Under the pieces are notes generated by a model. That model worked only from the letters and a program-made list of their open reading frames with translations, was not told the DNA's origin and did no database searches. The translations under genes and the position numbers were made by a program. A stretch of DNA of 64,000 nucleotides from Paenibacillus alvei DSM 29. Its GTDB lineage: Bacteria > Bacillota > Bacilli > Paenibacillales > Paenibacillaceae. Shown in pieces: positions 37,013 to 46,476 of the stretch. The stretch spans positions 393,001 through 457,000 of the forward strand of contig NZ_AMBZ01000004.1 in the NCBI RefSeq assembly GCF_000293805.1. Direction: 5' to 3'. Each line of letters starts with the position of its first letter. Position 1 is the stretch's first letter.

Positions 37013-37240
37013 CTATATGCCCCCGCCTAACAATCCTTTAGCAACATAGCCGATAATAAGCCCTATAATCCACATCAACAATACTTTTCGATTGCTGTTT
37101 TCTATTTTTTCGCCGACCACTGCGTCGGCAAAGTAAACACCTAAGAGCATAACAATTCTGAGGACAACATGAATGAAGGGAATAGCAAAACCGCAGGAAA
37201 GCGCCACAAATTGAATGAGCAAAACCAAACTTTTATTCAT
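37013..37240 (-). CDS. Small membrane protein of unknown function
   Basis: 75 residues with three hydrophobic segments (about 4-22, 24-42, 54-72) and a short charged loop (G-E-K-I-E-N-S-N-R-K). SD GAGGTG six bases before ATG supports it as a real gene. Ends L-L-G-G-G-I. No family recognised. Opposite in direction to the NRPS-GT17 genes. Confidence 0.6.
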   Translation of the reverse strand: MNKSLVLLIQFVALSCGFAIPFIHVVLRIVMLLGVYFADAVVGEKIENSNRKVLLMWIIGLIIGYVAKGLLGGGI

Positions 37241-37265
37241 GTAACACCTCTAAAATTATGATTTG

Positions 37266-37709
37266 TCAATCATTTTTATCCCATAATACATACATATTTC
37301 CCAACTTGTCATGTAAAGATTGTTTGTATGGATCTAGAGCAATTAATATCATTCCTGCGAATAATAAAGCTCATAGATAAAAATTTCCCGATTATTTCCC
37401 TTAGCAGGGCTTCATCCCAGGATATTTTTTTGTTCGTGACAGGTATGACTTTGATTCCCATTATCATTTTACCAAGTGTTTGCTCAAATAGATACGTCAA
37501 GATAAAAACTAAAATCCTGGAAAGCATACTTTTGCGACTGTAACTAAAAAACTTTTGTTATTGCTCGTTAAAAAAACATCGAAAATAATATAGAGTAATG
37601 AAAATGTGAAAATCAGATCTAAGATAAATGCATAAAACCTAACCCAAAAGCCGGCATGATTCAATGTGTGGGGAGCCATTACAGTTACCTCCATTCCTGA
37701 ATACCCCAT
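37266..37709 (-). pseudogene. RDD-family membrane protein, frameshifted
   Basis: Three minus-strand pieces join into one RDD protein: A-G-F-W-V-R-F-Y-A-F-I-L-D with a first membrane helix (37709 to about 37530); F-E-Q-T-L-G-K-M-I-M-G-I-K-V and L-L-R-E-I-I-G-K-F-L-S (about 37525-37370); and G-M-I-L-I-A-L-D-P-Y-K-Q-S-L-H-D-K with the stop at 37266-37268. Breaks lie near the run of four T at about 37532 (one more base restores frame) and near 37365. Either a real pseudogene or another place of base-calling error. Confidence 0.7.
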
Positions 37710-37713
37710 ATGT

Positions 37714-38313
37714 TTATTTTAGCATGTACAATATTTGAGGCGTAGAATCGAAAAGCTGCGCTGCTGCTGCTTTTATCTGCTCTTCTAGAGGGGTTATATG
37801 AGCTGCTTGAGGCAAGATTTGATTCAAGAAAGATGAGTTTTTGCTATACTGGATGATTTGTGCTTTGTTTGAAAGTTTCATTTGGATAAAATTCGTGGCA
37901 TCCTCCAAATTTCTGAATTCATCAACTAATCCAAGTTCCTTTAGAGAAAGGTAACCTTTTATTTTTAAGTAAGAATACGGTAATGCAAAACAGAATGTAC
38001 GGTTCAAGATGTTTCTCATCATCTCGCTTACATGAGAAGGGAGCAATCCGTTATCTTGATGAATCCCTTTTATTAGTGTTGCATAGTCCTTGGTTGTAGA
38101 ACAGGGTTGTTTACATGATTTTATTCGTTGCAACTCGATATCGTAATTATCAGACTGGTTCAAAGTATTAATATAATGGTTATGTTCGTCATTGTTGAGG
38201 AGTTGATGCATATAGACGGCACGTTCTATATATTCCTCAGAGCCCATATGCCGTATCTTATGTTTAAGAGTTTTTAAAGAAAGTTTTTCTGCATCTTTTA
38301 TATGCATGCACAT
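37714..38313 (-). CDS. Hypothetical protein
   Basis: 199 residues, predicted soluble and largely helical, rich in Asn, Leu and Lys. No family recognised. No purine-rich SD is visible upstream of the M-C-M-H start, so it may be truncated at its N-terminus or poorly expressed. Codons are more AT-rich than the backbone genes. Lies 4 bp from the broken RDD gene on the same strand. Confidence 0.4.
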   Translation of the reverse strand: MCMHIKDAEKLSLKTLKHKIRHMGSEEYIERAVYMHQLLNNDEHNHYINTLNQSDNYDIELQRIKSCKQPCSTTKDYATLIKGIHQDNGLLPSHVSEMMRNILNRTFCFALPYSYLKIKGYLSLKELGLVDEFRNLEDATNFIQMKLSNKAQIIQYSKNSSFLNQILPQAAHITPLEEQIKAAAAQLFDSTPQILYMLK

Positions 38314-38939
38314 GATGCTAGCAGAGGTCAGAGGGAATAAAGGGTCATGATTATTAAATGGAAGTTCTTTATCGTATCTTTATTGTTCAAGTCCTGATTT
38401 TAATTAGAATAGATATCCAGGAAAATAATTTTAGGAAGCACATATAATTCTTTAACTATTGCATTTAATTATTTATTGTTTATGCAAAGAAGATTTCCTT
38501 ACGTTTTTTTAGGTAGATTCAACCTCTTACTTTGTAGACGGAATGATGTATGAAGGAATAAAAGCATATTATTAGATATCCATCGTAAGTATGCAAATGG
38601 GGGCAGGCTTTGGTTGGAACTTTTATAAAAAAATGGGTGAGAAGTCCCTAGGGTAAATCGTACGCATTATCGCTTTCTGCAATTAAAATGAAGTACAGTA
38701 CAAAATAAAGATAAGGGGAAGGTTTGAGATATCGAAATAGTTCGCAGTTGTGTATGAAGGTATAGTGGCGCTGTCAGCAGCTAGCTTGGAAAGAACATGT
38801 ATCTAATTAGAATAATTGATACTTAATATGTTTGTTCTATTTCATAGATTGTCCTCATAGATTCTAGTAAAAGTACTCTCTTAGATGAATGCTCCTTTGC
38901 TTGAGCTGAGAGAGGAAGGCGGAAGAAGGAGGACTGCGC
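38314..38939. other. AT-rich non-coding stretch before spoIIP
   Basis: About 625 bp with no supported gene or insertion-sequence motif. The right end should hold the spoIIP promoter: two copies of CATAGATT (about 38842 and 38857) resemble the sigma-E -10 element, with AT-rich sequence at plausible -35 spacing. Confidence in these sites is low. Confidence 0.35.
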
Positions 38940-40295
38940 ATGTTTCGGACATTTAATGTAGGAAAGTGGAAGCGTAAATGGCTGCAGGCGCTCGTTATGG
39001 GACGGACGTTTGCATTGTTGTCTATCGGAACGGCTATGTTTTTTATCGTATTAGGCCTTGGAGGAATGTTGGAGAATAAGCTGAACTCTTCTCCGTTATC
39101 TTCGATGAAGGGAGTTGCAGCACAGTTATCGACACGCTTCTTTGTCGATATGATGGCTATGGAAATGCCAAATCTCCCGAAAGGGGAAGGGGAAGCAACA
39201 CTTACTCGCAATCAAGTGGCCCAGTTCCTTGTCAGACTTGCGACGAATGTGAATCCGCTAGATCCTAAAACGCTGCTGGCTGGTGAAGTGCCAGGAATTA
39301 ATAGAGATGCAGCGATCCCATTGAGACTGAGCATCGGTAATCAAACTGGCATTGGGCCGCAGGATTATCCAACACCTACTGATCAAGAGAGCAGCTCTCA
39401 AGCCGAGCATGGAGGAGAGCCGCCGCATGATGTCATTCAGGGGGAGGTTATAGACGGAAATAAAGATAAGGGGAGTGCGGAACCTCCCAAGTCGACTGAT
39501 CCATCTACGGATTTAAAACCAGACAAGGATGAATCAACAACGCAATCGGGAGGCAATTCAAATTTGCGCAAGATCGTATTCATCTATCACTCTCATAACC
39601 GAGAATCCTTCAATCCACTGCTTAAGAAGGAAAGTAACAATCCGAATGATGCAAAGAAGAATATTACACTGGTTGGCAAGCGATTGCAGGGGCAGTTAGA
39701 GAAGCGAGGAATCGGGGCCTCTCATTCCAATAAAGACTATGCTTCAAGTGTAGAAGGGTACAATTGGAACATGTCTTATAAGTATTCGAAGCAGACGGTA
39801 AAACAAGCGATGAGCGCGAATCAGGAACTGCAATTTTTCTTCGATATACATCGAGATTCGAATAGACGCAAGGATTCAACCGTAACGATAAAGGGAAAGG
39901 ACTATGCGAGAGTTTATTTTATTATCGGGCACTTGAATCCCAATTGGAAAAAGAATGAGCAGTTTGCAAATGAGATTCATGAACGGCTGGAGAAGAACTA
40001 TCCAGGGATTTCCCGGGGAATATTCGGCAAAACTGCATTACAAGGAAATGGAGAGTACAATCAGTCGCTTTCTCCGAATAGTGTCGTTATCGAAATTGGG
40101 GGCATAGACAACACATTAGAGGAGCTATACCGGACTGCTGATGTGCTTGCTGATTTCATTGCCGATATTGTTCACAAAAAGAAGGATGCCAAGCCGGTAA
40201 ACAAGCCAATACCTAACCCAATCATCAAGGGGAAAGGTGCTGACAAAACAGTAATGGGCAAGACTCAATCGAAATCTGCGGGAGCAAAAGGGTAA
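38940..40295 (+). CDS. spoIIP: Stage II sporulation protein P
   Basis: 451 residues. One N-terminal membrane segment (about 22-44), a Ser/Pro/Glu/Lys-rich linker (about 145-200), then the SpoIIP amidase/endopeptidase domain with I-Y-H-S-H-N-R-E-S-F (about 215), F-F-D-I-H-R-D-S (about 300) and V-V-I-E-I-G-G. With SpoIID and SpoIIM it degrades septal peptidoglycan during forespore engulfment. SD GAAGGAGGA. Normally adjacent to gpr; here that neighbour is separated by island 1. Confidence 0.96.
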   Translation: MFRTFNVGKWKRKWLQALVMGRTFALLSIGTAMFFIVLGLGGMLENKLNSSPLSSMKGVAAQLSTRFFVDMMAMEMPNLPKGEGEATLTRNQVAQFLVRLATNVNPLDPKTLLAGEVPGINRDAAIPLRLSIGNQTGIGPQDYPTPTDQESSSQAEHGGEPPHDVIQGEVIDGNKDKGSAEPPKSTDPSTDLKPDKDESTTQSGGNSNLRKIVFIYHSHNRESFNPLLKKESNNPNDAKKNITLVGKRLQGQLEKRGIGASHSNKDYASSVEGYNWNMSYKYSKQTVKQAMSANQELQFFFDIHRDSNRRKDSTVTIKGKDYARVYFIIGHLNPNWKKNEQFANEIHERLEKNYPGISRGIFGKTALQGNGEYNQSLSPNSVVIEIGGIDNTLEELYRTADVLADFIADIVHKKKDAKPVNKPIPNPIIKGKGADKTVMGKTQSKSAGAKG

Positions 40296-40312
40296 CCGAA
40301 GGGGGCGCTTGC

Positions 40313-40792
40313 ATGACGCGATTTATGAAGCAATTGATCGGTGTCGTCGTACTGCTGACGCTAGGTGTATTTATAGGTATGGAAATCACCTCCTCGGGGA
40401 TTGAGCGCATATATGGGCCGATCAATGCGTCCCGCGCAACAAGTGCCTTGGATTCGACTGACAGATACGCAGCCGCAGGGACATATCGAGACAATCTGCC
40501 AATCGATAACCGCCGACATTCGAACGGGGAGACTGCACTGCAGGATAATCCTCGAACGGCGATGAACGAAACAGAAACTCGAGTTGAGGATAAGCGCCAA
40601 AACCAATTGGAAGCGGAACGTAGTGAAACAAATAGGCATGTGAATGAGATGAACAATTCGGATAGTTGGCCTGTTCCGCCAGTGAAGGATGCTACCGTGA
40701 ACCAATTGGCTGACAAGACGGCAGGCGTGCTGCAGCGTGTGTCACAGGCTGGAATTCGGGCAGTTGTTGGCTTGTTTAATGGGTTGTTCTAA
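40313..40792 (+). CDS. YqxA-like (DUF3679) membrane-anchored protein
   Basis: 159 residues with one N-terminal membrane segment (L-I-G-V-V-V-L-L-T-L-G-V-F-I-G) followed by a polar, Asn/Glu/Arg-rich external part. Position between spoIIP and lepA and the N-terminal profile match B. subtilis YqxA, although this protein is longer. 17 bp after spoIIP with SD GAAGGGGGCG, so probably cotranscribed. Function unknown. Confidence 0.6.
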   Translation: MTRFMKQLIGVVVLLTLGVFIGMEITSSGIERIYGPINASRATSALDSTDRYAAAGTYRDNLPIDNRRHSNGETALQDNPRTAMNETETRVEDKRQNQLEAERSETNRHVNEMNNSDSWPVPPVKDATVNQLADKTAGVLQRVSQAGIRAVVGLFNGLF

Positions 40793-40846
40793 CCTTCAGC
40801 GGTTCTCGGCAAAAACGGTCATGTCAGAGAGGATTGTATGCCCCCA

Positions 40847-40875
40847 TTGCTGTTAGAGGGTCATTCCGGTATAAT
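40847..40875 (+). promoter_or_regulatory. Sigma-A promoter of lepA
   Basis: TTGCTG (40847-40852), 17-nt spacer, TATAAT (40870-40875), 45 nt before the lepA start. Confidence 0.7.
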
Positions 40876-40919
40876 AAATAAATTGAATCTTGGCATAGTG
40901 GTGGGGGTATTGAAATCGA

Positions 40920-42737
40920 ATGACGGAATTGCTGTCACGACAAAAGAAAATTCGGAATTTTTGCATCATAGCACATATTGACCATGGCAAATCTACACTC
41001 GCCGACCGGATATTAGAATATACGGGGGCTTTAACGTCCCGTGAAATGCAAGCTCAAGTACTTGACCAGATGGATCTGGAGCGTGAGCGGGGAATTACGA
41101 TTAAACTACAGGCTGTACGCTTGAGCTACAAAGCAGACGACGGAGAAGAGTACATCCTGAACTTGATCGATACACCGGGACACGTCGACTTCACGTACGA
41201 AGTATCTCGCAGCTTGGCAGCATGTGAAGGGGCGCTGCTCGTTGTAGATGCTGCACAAGGGATTGAAGCTCAGACGCTGGCGAATGTATATTTGGCGCTT
41301 GACAATGACTTGGAGATCATTCCGGTCATCAACAAGATCGATCTTCCAAGTGCGGAGCCTGAACGTGTAAAGCAGGAGATCGAAGAAGTAATTGGGCTGG
41401 ACTGCTCTGAGGCTGTTCATGCCTCTGCCAAAGCGGGTATCGGAATCAAGGAAATTTTGGAGCAAGTAGTTCAGAAAGTACCTGCTCCAACGGGAGACCC
41501 AGAAGAGCCGCTTAAGGCGCTCATCTTCGATTCCCACTATGACCCGTACAAAGGTGTTATCGTGTACGTTCGTGTCATTGATGGCGCGATTCGTGCAGGC
41601 AGCAAAATTAAAATGATGGCAACGAACAAAACATTTGAAGTTATCGAGGTTGGTGCGTTTAAGCCGCGCATGTCGATCGTCGACGAGCTTAATGTTGGTG
41701 ATGTTGGTTTTGTTGTTGCGGGCATTAAGAATGTAGGAGATACTCGTGTAGGTGATACGATAACCGATGCGAAGCATCCTACTGCGGAGCCACTTCCAGG
41801 TTACCGTCGTATCAATCCAATGGTATTCTGCGGCTTGTATCCGATCGAGACGTCGGACTACAATGATTTGCGGGAGGCGCTGGAGAAGCTGCAATTGAAT
41901 GATGCGTCTCTTACATTTGAACCAGAAACGTCCTCAGCGCTTGGTTTTGGCTTCCGCTGTGGTTTCCTTGGTCTTCTGCACATGGAGATTATCCAGGAGA
42001 GAATTGAGCGTGAATTCAATATTCCGCTCATTACGACTGCACCAAGCGTTATTTATCGCGTTACGCTGACGAATGGCACTTCTTTAGACATCGATAACCC
42101 TTCAAATTATCCAGAGCAGGGCAAGATCGATTTTGTAGAAGAACCTTATGTCAAAGCATCTATTATCGTGCCTAACGATTTCGTTGGAGCGATTATGGAG
42201 CTGTGCCAAGGCAAGCGCGGTGAATTCGTTGATATGCAGTATCTGGATACGACTCGTGTAACGATTACGTATCAAATTCCATTGTCGGAGATTGTATATG
42301 ACTTCTTCGATCAATTGAAGTCAAGCACAAAAGGATATGCATCCTTCGACTATGAACTATCCGGATACCGCAAGTCTAATCTTGTGAAGATGGATATCAT
42401 GCTTAACAACGAGCAAGTCGATGCATTGTCTGTTATCGTACACAAGGATCGCGCATACCATCGCGGTAAACTCATTTGTGAGAAGCTGCGCGGGCTTATT
42501 CCGCGACAAATGTTCGAAGTTCCGGTTCAGGCATCTATCGGAACAAAGATCATTGCGCGTGAAACCGTTAAGGCAATGCGTAAAAACGTACTCGCAAAAT
42601 GCTACGGCGGCGATATTTCCCGTAAACGGAAGCTTCTTGAGAAGCAGAAGGAAGGGAAGAAACGCATGAAGCAGGTCGGCAGCGTTGAGGTGCCGCAGGA
42701 AGCGTTCATGGCCGTATTGAAAATCGACGATAACTAA
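40920..42737 (+). CDS. lepA: Elongation factor 4 (LepA)
   Basis: 605 residues. Translational GTPase: G1 [10 protein letters not shown]3 D-T-P-G-H-V-D-F, G4 N-K-I-D, and the LepA-specific C-terminal domain rich in Lys ([16 protein letters not shown]). LepA acts on the ribosome in initiation/elongation quality control. GGTGGGGG serves as SD. Followed by its own terminator. Confidence 0.97.
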   Translation: MTELLSRQKKIRNFCIIAHIDHGKSTLADRILEYTGALTSREMQAQVLDQMDLERERGITIKLQAVRLSYKADDGEEYILNLIDTPGHVDFTYEVSRSLAACEGALLVVDAAQGIEAQTLANVYLALDNDLEIIPVINKIDLPSAEPERVKQEIEEVIGLDCSEAVHASAKAGIGIKEILEQVVQKVPAPTGDPEEPLKALIFDSHYDPYKGVIVYVRVIDGAIRAGSKIKMMATNKTFEVIEVGAFKPRMSIVDELNVGDVGFVVAGIKNVGDTRVGDTITDAKHPTAEPLPGYRRINPMVFCGLYPIETSDYNDLREALEKLQLNDASLTFEPETSSALGFGFRCGFLGLLHMEIIQERIEREFNIPLITTAPSVIYRVTLTNGTSLDIDNPSNYPEQGKIDFVEEPYVKASIIVPNDFVGAIMELCQGKRGEFVDMQYLDTTRVTITYQIPLSEIVYDFFDQLKSSTKGYASFDYELSGYRKSNLVKMDIMLNNEQVDALSVIVHKDRAYHRGKLICEKLRGLIPRQMFEVPVQASIGTKIIARETVKAMRKNVLAKCYGGDISRKRKLLEKQKEGKKRMKQVGSVEVPQEAFMAVLKIDDN

Positions 42738-42741
42738 TTCG

Positions 42742-42771
42742 GAGGAGGGGGCGAAACGCCTCCTCTTTTTT
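42742..42771 (+). terminator. Terminator after lepA
   Basis: GAGGAGG pairs with CCTCCTC across a G-rich loop, followed by six T. Confidence 0.8.
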
Positions 42772-42830
42772 AGAAAGATCATCATTATAGATAGGCTGGT
42801 GTCATTCAGCCATGAAAGGAGGGTCTCGCC

Positions 42831-44033
42831 ATGCCGGCGAATCAACCTTCACCAGAGCAAGCAATAATACCGGCACGTGCTCCACGCGCGGTATATATTC
42901 ATATTCCATTTTGTACGAACAAATGCCATTACTGTGACTTTAACTCCTATGTACTGAAAGGACAGCCTGTTATGGATTATTTGCGGGCGATGGAGCAGGA
43001 GATGGCGCATACAGTAGAGCAGCATCCTCCAGGTGTCATTGACACGATATTTGTAGGCGGCGGTACCCCGACGGTCTTGACACCCGATCAAATGTCTTAC
43101 TTTTTGGAATCGGTTCGCAAGGCGTTTCCGAACTGGAGCCAGGCTATTGAGTTCAGCATGGAATCGAACCCAGGAACGACTGACTTAGACAAGCTGCGGG
43201 CAATGCGTGATGGAGGCGTGAACCGGATCAGCTTCGGCGTTCAGTCGTTCAACAATGACCTTCTCCACGGTATAGGCCGCATTCATAATACGGATGATGT
43301 GTACCGCAGTATTGAGAATGCACATAAGGCAGGCTTCAGCAATATGTCGATCGATTTGATGTTTGGCTTGCCAAACCAGACGGTTGAAATGCTTGATCAT
43401 AGTGTAACGAAGGCATTGGAATTAAATCTGCCCCATTTGTCTATATATAGTCTGAAGGTAGAAGAAAACACTCTCTTCCATGCTATGTACCACCGCAATG
43501 AGCTTCCGCTTCCGAGTGAAGAGGATGAACTGGATATGTATATGCTCATTATGGAGCGGATGAAGGCAGCAGGCTATGAGCAATATGAGATCAGTAACTT
43601 TGCGAAGCCTGGATTTGAAAGTCGTCATAACACGGTATACTGGCGCAATGAGGATTACTATGGTATTGGAGCAGGGGCACATGGATATGTCAATCGGTGT
43701 CGCCATCTGAACATTAAAGGCGTGAACCCGTATGTAGAGGCCTGCAGGCAGGGCTTGCCAAGACTCGATACGTTCACAATTGATGAGAACGAAGCAATGG
43801 AAGACTTCATGATGGTTGGCCTTCGGTTGCTCGAGGGAGTAAGCAGCGCTCGCTTTGCATCACAGTTCAATGGTGCTTTGTTGGATAAGGTGTTTTCGGA
43901 TCCAATCCGCCGCTTGCTGATGCAGGGCTTGATAGAGGCTACGGATGACGGTTATCGGTTGACAGAGCAAGGACTGTTGTTCGGAAATAACGTATTTGGT
44001 GATTTTGTAGGAACGCTGACAGCTAAAGAATAA
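42831..44033 (+). CDS. hemW: Radical SAM heme chaperone HemW
   Basis: 400 residues. Radical SAM motif C-T-N-K-C-H-Y-C-D-F (C-x3-C-x2-C) with F rather than C after the motif, which favours HemW over the oxygen-independent coproporphyrinogen oxidase HemN. Further motifs are V-G-G-G-T-P-T and S-F-G-V-Q-S-F, and a HemN_C region ends the protein. SD AAAGGAGGG. Older annotations call this locus hemN. HemW inserts heme into respiratory proteins. Confidence 0.93.
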   Translation: MPANQPSPEQAIIPARAPRAVYIHIPFCTNKCHYCDFNSYVLKGQPVMDYLRAMEQEMAHTVEQHPPGVIDTIFVGGGTPTVLTPDQMSYFLESVRKAFPNWSQAIEFSMESNPGTTDLDKLRAMRDGGVNRISFGVQSFNNDLLHGIGRIHNTDDVYRSIENAHKAGFSNMSIDLMFGLPNQTVEMLDHSVTKALELNLPHLSIYSLKVEENTLFHAMYHRNELPLPSEEDELDMYMLIMERMKAAGYEQYEISNFAKPGFESRHNTVYWRNEDYYGIGAGAHGYVNRCRHLNIKGVNPYVEACRQGLPRLDTFTIDENEAMEDFMMVGLRLLEGVSSARFASQFNGALLDKVFSDPIRRLLMQGLIEATDDGYRLTEQGLLFGNNVFGDFVGTLTAKE

Positions 44034-44130
44034 TAGATGGAATGGTGTGCATTACGATAAGGGGCTGGCCGCAAACGTTCAAAGGTATCCTGTCAATTGC
44101 ATGAGTGCTGTGAGATAAGACAATAGTAGA

Positions 44131-44179
44131 AAAACGAGCTTGAGAACATGGATATGTTTCTCTTGCTCGTTTTTTTATT
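44131..44179 (+). terminator. Terminator after hemW
   Basis: AAAACGAGCTTGAGAACAT pairs, with one mismatch, with ATGTTTCTCTTGCTCGTTTT across a short loop, followed by a T-run. Confidence 0.75.
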
Positions 44180-44336
44180 TTCGTAAAAAGGTTCAACAAC
44201 AGTCAAATATAAGGAAGAAGCAGGTAAAAATAGTCTTGATAATTTATGCGGTTGCATGTATATTAATACGTACATATTTTTGAGTCGATCAGAAATGTAC
44301 ATCCGTATATAGAGATTGGGTTGGGGGGACTATACC

Positions 44337-44798
44337 GTGGTAGCAACGATTCGGAAGGCAGATGAGAACGATATTGAGTCATTGGCAGAGCTTATTCAAT
44401 TCTATGCACAGCAGGGAATTATGCTTCCTCGTTCCAGAGAGGTGCTGGCGAAGCAGATTCAGCACTTTATCGTTGCCGAATGGGAAGGAGAGCTCATTGG
44501 CTGCGGTTCGCTCTGCCAGCTTGGAGCTGATTTGGTCGAAATCCGTTCATTAGGCATATCGCCTGATTATAAAGGAAAAGGCATCGGCACACGCTTAGTG
44601 GACGAACTGCTTACCGAAGCAAGGGAACGAGCCATTCCGAAGGTTATGGCCTTAACGTATGAGTCGAAATTTTTTCAGAAAAATGGCTTTGAAATTGTAG
44701 AAAAAGAGATTTTTCCAGAGAAGGTATGGACGGATTGCATTCATTGCAACAAGCGCCATTGCTGTGATGAGATCGCAGTAATGAGGGTGTTGGATTGA
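44337..44798 (+). CDS. GNAT-family N-acetyltransferase (ArgA-like)
   Basis: About 153 residues from the GTG at 44337 (GGGGGGA 8 nt upstream). GNAT motif A is I-S-P-D-Y-K-G-K-G-I-G-T-R-L-V; V-M-A-L-T-Y then F-F-Q-K-N-G-F resemble the acetylglutamate-synthase-like branch. The C-terminal K-V-W-T-D-C-I-H-C-N-K-R-H-C-C-D-E is Cys-rich and could bind a metal. Substrate not proven. First gene after hemW, at the left edge of accessory island 2. Confidence 0.82.
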   Translation: MVATIRKADENDIESLAELIQFYAQQGIMLPRSREVLAKQIQHFIVAEWEGELIGCGSLCQLGADLVEIRSLGISPDYKGKGIGTRLVDELLTEARERAIPKVMALTYESKFFQKNGFEIVEKEIFPEKVWTDCIHCNKRHCCDEIAVMRVLD

Positions 44799-44966
44799 TA
44801 TTGTGAGGTCGAGAGGGAATTGCAGGTCAGACCCCCGGGGAAAAGTGGGGAACTTTGGATATTCGATAGCAGAGATACTGAAAAATTAAGCCGACATGAA
44901 ATACAATGGCTGGATAGCCATGCATTCCCGTGAAGCGACAAGAGTATTTGTTGTTATAAAAATAAA

Positions 44967-44990
44967 GGATGCCTCGAAAAAGGCATCCTC
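44967..44990 (-). terminator. Terminator downstream of the Cys-rich gene
   Basis: GGATGCC / GGCATCC stem; on the minus strand it is followed by CTTTATTTTTA. It could end transcription of the gene at 45143-45466. Confidence 0.55.
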
Positions 44991-45142
44991 AGGCTATCGA
45001 GACTTTATCGACATCCTGAAACCTTTACGTTTTTATATAAGTTCTACGTAGAAATGGAAATCTCGGTGATAAATGTAACGTTCCCGGAAGTTAATTACTG
45101 CAAAGGTTGATAAGACGAATAAACTTGTGTCAAAAGCGATAT

Positions 45143-45466
45143 CTATGTTGGTGTATTATCACTCTGACAATAATCGTAAGTAGGTTTCCAACGACCATTT
45201 TTACATGTAAATCTTATATCACCAATACAAGTTGTAGACCCTTCTTGTTCACATGAGCCCATATCATCGGGAAAATTTTGTTCGAGGCTTTGTGACAGAT
45301 TATCCTCCTGACAAAAGCGACCTGTAGATTGCCAATGACCACCTCTACAAACGTACCGAATATCACCTCTACAAACACTAGCCCCTGGTTCTTGACACGG
45401 GCTCCCTGCAAAGGAGGAAATTTGTTCAGAGTTCTCTGTATTTGTATATTTTGTTTGATTGTTCAT
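45143..45466 (-). CDS. Small Cys-rich protein with two tandem C-x7-C-x7-C-x11-C repeats
   Basis: 107 residues with a near-ideal SD (AAGGAGGTGAT) 7 nt before ATG 45466. After a polar Asn/Thr/Ser leader there are two copies of the same unit, about residues 24-53 and 72-101: C-x7-C-x7-C-x11-C with the shared core G-D-I-R-[YF] and G-x-W. The eight cysteines have identical spacing in both copies. No signal peptide or membrane segment. Cys spacing and the G-W core recall small disulphide- or metal-stabilised modules of extracellular proteins, but no named family was recognised. Flanked by mobile elements. Confidence 0.7.
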   Translation of the reverse strand: MNNQTKYTNTENSEQISSFAGSPCQEPGASVCRGDIRYVCRGGHWQSTGRFCQEDNLSQSLEQNFPDDMGSCEQEGSTTCIGDIRFTCKNGRWKPTYDYCQSDNTPT

Positions 45467-45685
45467 ATTTTATCACCTCCTTATAATCATTATCTTCTCA
45501 ATTTGTTTGTGTATTTATTAATGAAATAAATGGAGGTTGAACTGTCGCCAGATGTCTTTTTATTTGAAATTAACAAAAGAAGGCACTTGTTTTAATCGTA
45601 GGTTTATCTGAGCCAAATAAGATCGTCGTGGGTTGATTGGAAGTCTACTAAAGCCATTAACAATAATTGAATAGCTAAATTGTTG

Positions 45686-45719
45686 AGCAGGCTGCTTAAG
45701 CCTGCTTATTTTTATTTTT
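45686..45719 (+). terminator. Terminator-like hairpin left of the first IS200 element
   Basis: AGCAGGC and GCCTGCT arms with a short loop followed by a T-rich tail, abutting the IS left end. The stretch 45467-45685 upstream holds no recognisable gene. Confidence 0.55.
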
Positions 45720-46476
45720 GGGCTTTAGCCCGTTGAGTGCGTGAACCGCACGAAACAAAAAACCACCCGCTATGCGGGTGGAGGGATCGAGGGTTTGACC
45801 AACAAGACCATCCCGATAAAATTGAGATGTTCAGGCTCAATGAAAGGAATGGTCTTAGATGGCAAACAAGAACTATAGTCTAGCTCACACGAAGTGGATG
45901 TGCAAATACCACATTGTGTTCACCCCGAAGTATAGACGGAAAGAGATCTATAATCAAGTAAGGAGAGACTTGATTGAAATTTTCAAGCGTTTATGTAAAT
46001 ACAAGGGAGTGGAAATCTTAGAAGGTCACATGATGCCAGATCATGTACATATGTTAGTAGCAATTCCTCCAAAAATCTCAGTATCATCATTCATGGGATA
46101 TCTAAAGGGAAAAAGCTCATTGATGATATTCGAGAAGCATGCAAGCCTGAAGTATAAATACGGAAATCGGAAATTTTGGGCTGAGGGATACTACGTCAGC
46201 ACAGTAGGCTTAAATGAAGCAACCGTCGCAAAATATATACGTGAACAGGAAGCACATGACCAAGCAGTTGATAAACTGAGTGTGAAAGAGTATGAAGATC
46301 CATTCAACAGAAACAGTAGCAAGCAGAAGTAAACCAGTTTAACTGGTAAGTGAAAGTGACAAGTTACACTGAGCCTGAACAATTTATTTGTCAGGCTAGC
46401 GTCTTTAGGCGCAGTTTGGCAACAGGGGGTTATACCCCAAGTGCAAACCACCCGTTGGACGGGTGGTTTTGATTAT
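45720..46476 (+). mobile_element. IS200/IS605-type element, copy 1
   Basis: A 757-bp unit repeated immediately at 46477. The left end has CCACCCGC..GCGGGTGG and the right end ACCACCCG..CGGGTGGT, subterminal hairpins typical of IS200-type single-strand transposons, flanking one tnpA gene. No TnpB gene is present. Confidence 0.88.
45859..46332 (+). CDS. tnpA: Y1 (HUH) transposase TnpA, copy 1
   Basis: 157 residues. HUH motif D-H-V-H-M-L, N-terminal Y-H-I-V-F-T-P-K-Y, catalytic region G-Y-Y-V-S-T-V-G-L-N-E-A-T-V-A-K-Y-I with the nucleophilic Tyr. Full length for IS200 TnpA, so potentially active. Moves single-stranded DNA during replication. Confidence 0.95.
   Translation: MANKNYSLAHTKWMCKYHIVFTPKYRRKEIYNQVRRDLIEIFKRLCKYKGVEILEGHMMPDHVHMLVAIPPKISVSSFMGYLKGKSSLMIFEKHASLKYKYGNRKFWAEGYYVSTVGLNEATVAKYIREQEAHDQAVDKLSVKEYEDPFNRNSSKQK

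Noticed and set aside
42831..44033. Calling this gene hemN (coproporphyrinogen III dehydrogenase)
   Set aside because: The radical SAM motif has C-x3-C-x2-C followed by D-F, lacking the extra Cys of true HemN.
45214..45529. Alternative open frames over the Cys-rich gene
   Set aside because: They lack SDs; the 45143-45466 minus frame has a near-ideal SD and a perfect internal duplication.
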